DNA of 18,118 bases. Origin: JBAZOJ01 sp041648755 (GTDB lineage: Bacteria > Planctomycetota > B143-G9). Of the stretch, positions 6,727 through 13,309 are shown in pieces; positions within the stretch are counted from its first letter, which is position 1; each line of letters opens with the position of its first letter. The stretch is from assembly GCA_041648755.1 (NCBI GenBank), contig JBAZOJ010000046.1:1-18118 (forward strand), read 5' to 3'. The translations under genes and the position numbers were made by a program. The notes under the pieces were generated by a model. That model was not told the DNA's origin. It worked only from the letters and a program-made list of their open reading frames with translations, and did not search any database.

Positions 6727-8536
6727 TCCCCGGCTGATACGGAATTTCAGTATTATCGCGCACATCGACCACGGCAAATCAACGCTTGCCGACAGGCTTC
6801 TGGAGATGACCAGCGCTGTTCCCAGGCGGGATATGCGCGAGCAATATCTCGATTCGATGGACCTGGAGAGGGAGCGGGGCATCACAATCAAAGCGAAGCC
6901 CGTGATGATCCATTACGAGCATGCGGGAGTTGTATACACCCTCCATCTCATTGACTGTCCCGGCCATGTCGATTTTTCTTACGAAGTATCGCGGTCTCTG
7001 GCCGCATGCGAAGGCGCTCTTCTGCTGATCGATGCCACTCAAGGCGTACAGGCACAGACTGTGGCCAACGTCTACATGGCGATGGAGCACAATCTTGAGA
7101 TCATTCCGGTGATCAACAAGCTTGATCTTCCCACAGCCCGACCATTTGAAGTGGCCGACGAGGTCGAGAAGATGATCGGGATCGATTGCTCGGGCGCACT
7201 GTTCACAAGCGGTAAAACCGGTCAAGGGGTGCGCGAGCTTCTGGATGCGATTGTCACTCGCATTCCTTGCCCTGTAAACCAGCCCGGAGCACCGACTCGC
7301 GCCTTGATTTTCGATGCGGTGTTCAATGACTACCGAGGCGTGGTAATCTACCTCCGGCTGTTCGACGGCGGGTTCAAGGAGGGCGATCGAATCAGGATGT
7401 TAGGAGTCGGAGCGGAGTACGAAATCACGGAACTTGGCAAATTCATGCCTGAAATGCAGCGTACCGGCTCTCTTACCGGCGGGGAAGTCGGGTACTTGAT
7501 CGCAGCTATTCGGAGTATCCGCGATGTGCGAATCGGCGACACAATTACCCACCGCGACGGGTACGAGTCGGTTGAGTTGCTACCTGGTTATCGGCCCCTG
7601 CAACGCATGGTCTACTGCGGGGTATTCCCTGCCAACAACAACGATTTCGAGTCACTGAGAAAGGCCCTTGACAAGCTTTCTTTGAATGACTCGGCCTTCT
7701 CGTTTGAGCCCATCAGCTCAACCGCGCTGGGATTCGGGTTCCTCTGCGGGTTCCTTGGATTGCTCCACATGGATATCGTTCGAGAGCGACTGGAAAGAGA
7801 ATTCGGTCTTTCCTTGATTTCGACCGCGCCGACAGTAACCTATCAGATTGTGAAGACCGACGGTAGCGTGGTTGTAATCAACTCTCCCTCGCAAATGCCC
7901 GATCCCGGCTCGATAGCCGAGATTCTTGAGCCAATCGTCAGAGTGGATCTCCATGTGCCCCAGTCTGCCATCGGTGCCGTGATGAAGCTCTGTGAGGAGC
8001 GGAGAGCGAAATACGTCACGACCAATTTCATCTCAGTGAACCGCGTGATTATCAGCTATGAGATGCCTTACTCGGAGATCATATACGACTTTTTCGACAA
8101 GCTTAAGAGCGCCACACACGGCTACGGGACCTTGGACTACCACTTCAAGGAATTCACTGCATCCGACCTGGTGAAAGTGGATATCAGGATCGCAAACTCA
8201 ATTGTGGACGCGCTCTCCATGATCTGCCATCGCGATGAAGCCTACTACCGCGGACGCAGGCTGGTCCAAAGACTGCGCAAGCTGATCCCCCGTCAAATGT
8301 TTCAGGTTACACTCCAAGCTGCGATCGGGAGCAGGGTGATAGCGCGCGAGGACATAAGCCCAGTCGCCAAGAACGTGACCGCAAAATGCTACGGCGGAGA
8401 CGTAACCCGCAAGCGGAAGCTCTTGGAGAAGCAGAAAGAAGGCAAGAAGAGGATGAAGAGCATCGGTCACGTTGAGGTGCCTCAAGAAGCCTTCATGTCA
8501 GTGCTTTCGATCGAGGAAGACGAAGACAAGGGATAA
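6719..8536 (+). CDS. lepA: Elongation factor 4 (LepA), ribosomal back-translocase GTPase
   Basis: A 605-residue translational GTPase of normal length for LepA. It binds the ribosome and remodels stalled or mistranslocated complexes. G1 is AHIDHGKST (14-22), G2 is in RERGITIK, G3 is DCPGH (79-83) and G4 is NKLD (133-136). G3 usually reads DTPGH in LepA, so Cys80 is a mild oddity. Domain II follows (RALIFDAVFNDYRG). The LepA-specific C-terminal domain ends with AKCYGGDVTRKRKLLEKQKEGKKRMK and PQEAFMSVL, which distinguishes it from EF-G. ATG 6719 is chosen because LIRNFSIIAHIDHG is the normal LepA N-terminus. It has no close Shine-Dalgarno sequence of its own, only GGAGGA 23 bases upstream. lepA heads the operon with a signal peptidase gene directly downstream, as in E. 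coli lepA-lepB. Confidence 0.98.
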   Translation: MTDPRLIRNFSIIAHIDHGKSTLADRLLEMTSAVPRRDMREQYLDSMDLERERGITIKAKPVMIHYEHAGVVYTLHLIDCPGHVDFSYEVSRSLAACEGALLLIDATQGVQAQTVANVYMAMEHNLEIIPVINKLDLPTARPFEVADEVEKMIGIDCSGALFTSGKTGQGVRELLDAIVTRIPCPVNQPGAPTRALIFDAVFNDYRGVVIYLRLFDGGFKEGDRIRMLGVGAEYEITELGKFMPEMQRTGSLTGGEVGYLIAAIRSIRDVRIGDTITHRDGYESVELLPGYRPLQRMVYCGVFPANNNDFESLRKALDKLSLNDSAFSFEPISSTALGFGFLCGFLGLLHMDIVRERLEREFGLSLISTAPTVTYQIVKTDGSVVVINSPSQMPDPGSIAEILEPIVRVDLHVPQSAIGAVMKLCEERRAKYVTTNFISVNRVIISYEMPYSEIIYDFFDKLKSATHGYGTLDYHFKEFTASDLVKVDIRIANSIVDALSMICHRDEAYYRGRRLVQRLRKLIPRQMFQVTLQAAIGSRVIAREDISPVAKNVTAKCYGGDVTRKRKLLEKQKEGKKRMKSIGHVEVPQEAFMSVLSIEEDEDKG

Positions 8537-8544
8537 GGTGGCCA

Positions 8545-10242
8545 TTGCCGGACGATGCAGACAAAAACACCCGTAGCGGCAGCCCAGATGACACTCTTAC
8601 CGGGGCAGATCTGTACCTGAGCCAGCACTTGAAGCCCGGGGTCTACTCGAATCTACCGCTTTCCTTTCTTGACAGCCGCGTTGATTTTGCTTCCTTGACT
8701 CCATCGCAGATTGGGGCTTTGATGGCGCCCGACGGATCGGCATCCACCACCAGCAGCGAAATCGAACTCCTGCAAAAGCCGATGCCAACTCTGCCGCCAG
8801 CAATCATGGAGCCGCCGACACCTGTTGTGCCGCTTCCTCAAGCTGCGCAACCCTACGATCCCGAGAGACTGCTGTTCGAAGAGGAAGTCAAGAGCCGATC
8901 GGTCAAGAAGGAGAAACCCAGCCATGCTCTCGAGTTTATCCAGAGCCTTCTGGTCGCTCTACTCCTGGCGATCGTCATCCGATATTTCGCGTTTGAGGCT
9001 TTCAAAATCCCCACGAGCAGCATGGAACCGACACTTCTTGGGGATGTGGAATACGGGGATCATGTTGCCGTCAACAAGCTGGCCTACAAGCTCTCTGTGC
9101 CACATCGTTGGGACATCGTTGTCTTCAAAAAGCCTGGAGAGAACCGCAACCTGATCAAGCGCTGCGTAGGGCTGCCCGGGGACGAACTCGAAGTCGCCGG
9201 TGGAGAAGTGTTCAACAAGGGGAAGCTTCTTCGGAAGCCTTGGGGGTTGATGGATCAATTCTGGAACCCATATTTCGCTCAGAGCGAATTCCGGGAAGCA
9301 AAGGTCAACCGCAACTGGTCGATCAAGGGCGAACCGCGCTTCAGCCAATTCTCCCTTGACCTGGAAGGTCCTGCCGAGATGCACTACGTTCCTTGGCAGA
9401 GGCAAGTGCGAAATGGGGTCGTTGAAAGTGCTACGATAAATGACACGTATCTGCGTCTTCCGTTGCTTGCCAATGCCGTCAGCCCCAGTGGAGCGAGATT
9501 CCAACCGACGATTTCCGACTTCTACGTCGTCGAGGATCTTGACCGCGGTACTCAGGACAGAGGTCTTTACTCCCCGGTAAACGATGAGAAGATTCCCGAT
9601 AAGAGCCCCGATTGGCCTCGTTACTACGCAAAAGGCGGCAACAGTTTCTGGCAACTCGGCAACTATGACGTCCCGGATCTGCGCCTGGATATGTCTTTTC
9701 GTGTCAACAGCCCGTCGGGCTCGATGGTCATTAATATTGCCGAGGGGAAGGGCGACACTCGCAAAGTGCGCAAGCTCTTGATCCCGTTTGGACGACAGGG
9801 AGTCGTGATCGAGGATGGCTTGGGCAATCGTCTGGCCGTTAATACCGCAAAGATGACACCACTTATGCTTGGCAGTTCTTACGATGTGACATTCTGCGTA
9901 ATCGATGGCAGAGCGGCCTTTTTCCTTAGTGGAAAGCTCATTGACTCCTTGGAGTTTGATGTTCCTCACGAGGTGCGCCGCGGGAACGAAATCTACCTTG
10001 AACTGTCGCAGGATGCAGCCATATCCATACGCAGTATCTCGATTTTCAGAGACATTTTCTACACTCCCAGGAGTGAGACTTTTCGGATCGGCGCCGAAAA
10101 GTACTTCATGATGGGAGACAATAGTCCAAACTCCAACGATTCCCGGTCCTTTGGCGAGGTTAGCCGTGATGCCCTGGTCGGCAGGGGTTTCCTGATTTTC
10201 TGGCCGCTCTCCAGAATCCGTTACTTCAAAGGCGGGGAATGA
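8545..10242 (+). CDS. lepB: Signal peptidase I no. 1, with Pro-rich N-terminal extension and about 280-residue insert
   Basis: A 565-residue type I signal peptidase, which cleaves signal peptides from exported proteins at the outer face of the inner membrane. The start is TTG 8545, with AAGGTGG 3 bases upstream and 8 bases after the lepA stop. Residues 1-125 are hydrophilic and proline-rich (PMPTLPPAIMEPPTPVVPLP). One membrane helix (about 130-148) is followed by box B IPTSSMEPT, with nucleophile Ser159. Box D NLIKRCVGLPGDE gives the general base Lys205, and box E GDNSPNSNDSR is at 524-534. Between D and E is an insert of about 280 residues. Its second half (about 365-510: SFWQLGNYDVPDLRLDMSFRV, YDVTFCVIDGRAAFFLSGK) looks like a concanavalin/LamG-type beta sandwich. 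Typical bacterial enzymes have 180-320 residues; large inserts are known in Planctomycetes and Chlamydiae. Its stop overlaps the lptB start. Confidence 0.95.
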   Translation: MPDDADKNTRSGSPDDTLTGADLYLSQHLKPGVYSNLPLSFLDSRVDFASLTPSQIGALMAPDGSASTTSSEIELLQKPMPTLPPAIMEPPTPVVPLPQAAQPYDPERLLFEEEVKSRSVKKEKPSHALEFIQSLLVALLLAIVIRYFAFEAFKIPTSSMEPTLLGDVEYGDHVAVNKLAYKLSVPHRWDIVVFKKPGENRNLIKRCVGLPGDELEVAGGEVFNKGKLLRKPWGLMDQFWNPYFAQSEFREAKVNRNWSIKGEPRFSQFSLDLEGPAEMHYVPWQRQVRNGVVESATINDTYLRLPLLANAVSPSGARFQPTISDFYVVEDLDRGTQDRGLYSPVNDEKIPDKSPDWPRYYAKGGNSFWQLGNYDVPDLRLDMSFRVNSPSGSMVINIAEGKGDTRKVRKLLIPFGRQGVVIEDGLGNRLAVNTAKMTPLMLGSSYDVTFCVIDGRAAFFLSGKLIDSLEFDVPHEVRRGNEIYLELSQDAAISIRSISIFRDIFYTPRSETFRIGAEKYFMMGDNSPNSNDSRSFGEVSRDALVGRGFLIFWPLSRIRYFKGGE

Positions 10243-10967
10243 GCGCTCCGGTTCTTGAGGTTAGTGACTTAACAAAGCGCTACGGTGCCAGGACCGTCGT
10301 TGACGGCGTGTCTTTCTCCGTCTCCAGGGGAGAGGTATTCGGACTGCTCGGGCCCAACGGAGCGGGGAAAACCACTACGTTCAAAATGATCATGGGCATT
10401 CTCCATCCCGATGGTGGTGACGTACTTCTGAACGGCGCCTCAGTTGGCAGATTCCCAATGTTCATGCGAGCCAAGGCGGGATTTGGGTACCTTGCGCAAG
10501 AACCGGCCGTCTTCGCCTCCTTTACTGTGAAAGACAACATTATTGCCCTTCTCGAGGCACGCGGTACCCCGCTGCCGGAGGCTCGGGAGAGAACTGCAGT
10601 ACTACTGGAGGAATTCCGACTGACTTACCTTGCTGACAACAAGGCGGGACGACTTTCGGGAGGCGAACGGAGGCGGCTCGAGATAGCGCGAACACTCTCC
10701 TTTGACCCAAAGGTTCTTCTTCTGGACGAGCCGTTCACCGGTATCGATCCGAAGAGCATCGAGGAAATCAAGGATATCATCGCGAAGTTGAAGAAGAAGG
10801 ACCTTGGCATCCTGCTGACCGACCACAATGTGCGCGATACCTTCTCAATCACTGACCGTGCGTGCATCATTGAATCGGGGAACGTGATTGCCTCCGGCGC
10901 GCCAAAGGAATTGTGCGAGAATCCAAAGGTAAGAGAAACTTACCTTGGCGATAAGTTCACGATGTGA
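10239..10967 (+). CDS. lptB: LPS export ABC transporter ATP-binding protein LptB
   Basis: A 242-residue ATPase that powers lipopolysaccharide extraction from the inner membrane with LptF, LptG and LptC. Seen: Walker A GPNGAGKTT (38-46), Q-loop Gln87 in GYLAQEP, signature LSGGERRR (from 139), Walker B LLLDEP with Asp163-Glu164, and H-loop His196 in LLTDHNVRDT. The LptB subfamily is supported by the LSGGERRRLEIAR signature, the TDHNVRDTFSITDRACII segment and the C-terminal VRETYLGDKF, all closely matching known LptB. Length is right (about 240). The start ATG overlaps the upstream stop (ATGA). No lptA, lptC, lptF or lptG lies in the window, so the transporter partners are elsewhere. A generic branched-chain amino-acid ATPase (LivG/LivF) is the main alternative and fits the C-terminus less well. 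Confidence 0.92.
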   Translation: MSAPVLEVSDLTKRYGARTVVDGVSFSVSRGEVFGLLGPNGAGKTTTFKMIMGILHPDGGDVLLNGASVGRFPMFMRAKAGFGYLAQEPAVFASFTVKDNIIALLEARGTPLPEARERTAVLLEEFRLTYLADNKAGRLSGGERRRLEIARTLSFDPKVLLLDEPFTGIDPKSIEEIKDIIAKLKKKDLGILLTDHNVRDTFSITDRACIIESGNVIASGAPKELCENPKVRETYLGDKFTM

Positions 10968-10986
10968 CGGAAGGCTGTACAACTCC

Positions 10987-11454
10987 ATGAAGAGACCAAA
11001 CTGGGACACGTACTTTGCGAATATCACCCGGGATGTAGCGTCCCGCTCCAGTTGCCTGAGGCGGTCGGTCGGGGCACTGCTTGTGCGCGACCGCAGAATT
11101 CTTGCGACCGGGTATAACGGGGTGCCCTCGGGGCTTGAGCATTGTGAGATTTCCGGCTGCATAAGGGAACAGATGAAAGTTCCCAGCGGGCAGAGGCACG
11201 AGCTCTGCAGAGGACTGCATGCCGAACAGAACGCGATAATTCAGGCCGCCATTCACGGAGTCAGCATATCCGGGGCGACGCTGTACAGCACGACATACCC
11301 CTGTTCGGTGTGCGCGAAGATGCTCATTCAGGCTAAGATCATAGAGATAGTCGTTCTCGAGAGCTACAGCGATGAGCTTTCACCAAAGATGCTTTCCGAG
11401 GCCGGAGTGAAGGTCAGATTCCTCGGCCCCACAGTCGAGGGACAAAATGGCTAA
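10987..11454 (+). CDS. Deoxycytidylate (dCMP) deaminase
   Basis: A 155-residue zinc enzyme converting dCMP to dUMP, the precursor for dTMP. The catalytic zinc site is His78-Ala-Glu80 in HAEQNAI plus Cys106 and Cys109 in PCSVC. Glu80 is the proton shuttle. The N-terminal SSCLRRSVGALLVRDRRILATGYNGVPSG is characteristic of dCMP deaminases, unlike plain cytidine deaminases. Extra Cys/His residues (EHCEISGC, RHELC) may form the second, structural zinc site known in several members. ATG 10987 is chosen (GGAAGG at 10969-10974) over an in-frame TTG at 10945 inside lptB. The gene sits 19 bases after lptB and overlaps the next start by 8 bases, so it is in the operon although its role in nucleotide supply seems unrelated to the envelope genes. 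ComEB of Bacillus is a homolog. Confidence 0.92.
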   Translation: MKRPNWDTYFANITRDVASRSSCLRRSVGALLVRDRRILATGYNGVPSGLEHCEISGCIREQMKVPSGQRHELCRGLHAEQNAIIQAAIHGVSISGATLYSTTYPCSVCAKMLIQAKIIEIVVLESYSDELSPKMLSEAGVKVRFLGPTVEGQNG

Positions 11455-12898
11455 GAACGAGAAGAAGGAAAAGGCACCAAAGGCAAAGGGCGGAAAGTCC
11501 TCCCTCTGGTCGTTTCTCAAGACGTTCATTTTCGCACTGCTATTGGCGCTTCTGGTCAGGATTTTCATTTTCGAGATCTTCAAGATACCTTCCTGCAGCA
11601 TGGAGCCGACGCTGATCGGCATTGACCTCAGCCGAGGAGATCGTGTCGGGGTCAACAAACTGGCATATACCTTCGGGAGCGTCAAGAGATACGACGTTAT
11701 TGTGTTTGAGAGCCCCAGTAGCGTGGACGGGAAGATCACATCCAGAGATATCATCAAGCGCGTTGTCGGAATGCCCGGGGAAGAACTTTCCCTTGTTGCA
11801 GGCGATGCATACGCCAACGGGAAGGTGGCACCGAAACCGCTGAAGGTTCAGGATTCCATCTGGATCCCGATCTATTCTGAGGATTTCTCGACCAACGTAT
11901 GGCAGAGATTCTGGCAGGTGGGCTCCGGCGACTGGAGTGTTGATCCCAAAATGGGTTATCTGAAGGGAACTGGTGGAACGATTAGATACCATCACTGGGA
12001 ACAGGCTCTGAAGGGGGGCAAGGCAGTATATTCAGCCATCACGGACGCATATCCGAGAATTGCTACGCTGCCGGAGGCAGTGTGCCCGTTCGACGGAGAG
12101 AAATTCAACCCCCGCTACTTCGACTGCTACTCTGACGAGGATCTCGATACCGGAAGGCTCGATCGCGGATTCGTATGCCCGAAATGTGGAAAGCGCTTCC
12201 CCTATGAAGGCGGAAGACACGATCAGAGTCAGCCAGTGGTTGGTGACCCTGAGGTCGCGGTTCCGTTCTGGCTTGGCGGGAGGTCGGTTGTCGGTGATCT
12301 GCAGTATTCAGCCGAGATTACCCCGCGTGTGCGAAGCGGGCGGATCTCGATACTTATCGGACGAGGCCGACAAGGTTCGTTAGGTTTCGAGACCTACACG
12401 CTGGATCTGGCAATCGGGGCTGGGGAGCCCCCTGTGCTGCGGACTCCGGACAGCTCCGTGCAACTGGGCGAAAGTGCCCGGCTCCAGTCGGACGTTACAT
12501 ACAAGGTCAGATTCGCTCTATGGGACGGAAGGATCTTCGCTACTGTTAACGGCGTTCAGATAGTGGATGCGGAGTATCGGCTCACCGGCAAAGAGCTGAT
12601 AGGCAATGCGATCGAGCTGTCCCTCACCGACAAGACCACCGCAGACTTTGACAACGTGACTATCGGCAGGGATATCTACTACATTGCCATCGATATGCGC
12701 GGAAAGAATCCGAACCAGACAGGGCCGGGCAAATACGCGGTACCAGCAGGCAAGTACTTCATGCTTGGGGACAACAGTCCGGCATCCAGCGATTGTCGTT
12801 ACGGAATGCCACCGGTTCGACCGGAGGATATTGTAGGCAGAGCCTTCTGCGTATTGTGGCCGCCATCGAGTTGGAAGTTCTTGCCGGGCGGAGAATGA
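11447..12898 (+). CDS. lepB: Signal peptidase I no. 2, with zinc-knuckle and beta-sandwich insert
   Basis: A 483-residue paralog of the enzyme encoded at 8545. A short Lys-rich N-terminus (1-17) precedes one membrane helix (about 23-42). The nucleophile is Ser51 in IPSCSMEPT, with an unusual Cys just before it. The general base is Lys104 in DIIKRVVGMPGE, and box E is GDNSPASSDCR (441-451), where the usual final Ser of DSR is Cys450. The insert between D and E runs from about 125 to 425. It contains Cys213, Cys227, Cys244 and Cys247 (AVCPFDGEKF, FDCYSDEDLD, FVCPKCGKRF), a probable zinc-ribbon-like knuckle. A concanavalin-like beta-rich region follows (about 275-415, ending FDNVTIGRDIYYI). GAGG at 11437-11440 serves the ATG, which overlaps the dCMP deaminase stop. 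It lacks the Pro-rich extension of the first enzyme. A second signal peptidase often has different substrate preference, but none can be inferred. Confidence 0.94.
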   Translation: MAKNEKKEKAPKAKGGKSSLWSFLKTFIFALLLALLVRIFIFEIFKIPSCSMEPTLIGIDLSRGDRVGVNKLAYTFGSVKRYDVIVFESPSSVDGKITSRDIIKRVVGMPGEELSLVAGDAYANGKVAPKPLKVQDSIWIPIYSEDFSTNVWQRFWQVGSGDWSVDPKMGYLKGTGGTIRYHHWEQALKGGKAVYSAITDAYPRIATLPEAVCPFDGEKFNPRYFDCYSDEDLDTGRLDRGFVCPKCGKRFPYEGGRHDQSQPVVGDPEVAVPFWLGGRSVVGDLQYSAEITPRVRSGRISILIGRGRQGSLGFETYTLDLAIGAGEPPVLRTPDSSVQLGESARLQSDVTYKVRFALWDGRIFATVNGVQIVDAEYRLTGKELIGNAIELSLTDKTTADFDNVTIGRDIYYIAIDMRGKNPNQTGPGKYAVPAGKYFMLGDNSPASSDCRYGMPPVRPEDIVGRAFCVLWPPSSWKFLPGGE

Positions 12899-12899
12899 T

Positions 12900-13298
12900 A
12901 TGGGTGTCGAGTTCGCAGGATATTTTCACCTGGGTTGCTCAGATCTTGCCCGAACCACGATCTTCTACGAGAAGCTCGGGCTCAGGGTCATGGATGAAGG
13001 TGATGAAGGTGGCGAGCTTCTTCTCGGAGATTCCGGGGGTCTCAGAGTCTGGCCACTACCAGTCTCAGGCGAGGGTGCCGACCTGCGGTTTGGCGAAGCC
13101 GTTGTTGTGTTCTACTGCGAAGATGTTCTTTCAGAGCACAAGCGTTTGATTGCCGACGGGGCGGAGATCCTCAGCGAACCGTCGCGTCCTTACGGCCCCT
13201 GGGAACTTCACCTGCGCGACCCGGATGGGCTCTGGATAATGCTGATAGAGCGACCTCTTGAGCCCCTGAAGCCCCCTCTTCCAACCGAAATGCCCTGA
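12900..13298 (+). CDS. VOC (glyoxalase/bleomycin-resistance fold) protein
   Basis: A 132-residue protein made of two beta-alpha-beta-beta-beta modules of the vicinal-oxygen-chelate superfamily. Seen: YFHLGCSDLARTTIFYEKLGL at the N-terminus, with His10 a candidate metal ligand, and the repeat half VVFYCEDVLSEHKRLIADGAEIL. The closing PWELHLRDPDGLWIMLIE has the family DPDG turn and a candidate Glu ligand. Members include glyoxalase I, dioxygenases, epimerases and antibiotic-binding proteins; which of these applies is not resolvable. The C-terminus adds a Pro-rich tail (about 15 residues). GGAG at 12890-12893, inside the last codons of signal peptidase no. 2, serves the ATG 1 base after that stop. 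It is the last gene of the operon, and its stop lies in a palindrome shared with the convergent gene. Confidence 0.85.
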   Translation: MGVEFAGYFHLGCSDLARTTIFYEKLGLRVMDEGDEGGELLLGDSGGLRVWPLPVSGEGADLRFGEAVVVFYCEDVLSEHKRLIADGAEILSEPSRPYGPWELHLRDPDGLWIMLIERPLEPLKPPLPTEMP

Positions 13299-13309
13299 CG
13301 GATACGTCA
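13296..13309. terminator. Palindrome containing both convergent stop codons
   Basis: TGACG (13296-13300), GATA, CGTCA (13305-13309) is a perfect 5-bp inverted repeat. The plus-strand stop TGA is 13296-13298 and the minus-strand stop (TCA on plus) is 13307-13309. It can extend by CCC (13293-13295) with GGG (13313-13315) across a 3-base bulge, or by CCGAA (13285-13289) with TTCGG (13310-13314). No T-tract follows on either strand, so it is at best a weak bidirectional terminator or 3'-end stabilising hairpin. Confidence 0.4.

Noticed and set aside
8959..9969. A 336-codon open frame on the minus strand
   Set aside because: It lies entirely opposite signal peptidase 1, has no recognisable domain, and the plus strand has clear catalytic motifs. 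It is a by-product of moderately GC-rich coding sequence.
10945..10986. Upstream TTG start for dCMP deaminase
   Set aside because: It would overlap lptB and add residues that do not belong to the family; ATG 10987 has GGAAGG upstream and begins with the normal KRPNWDTYF.
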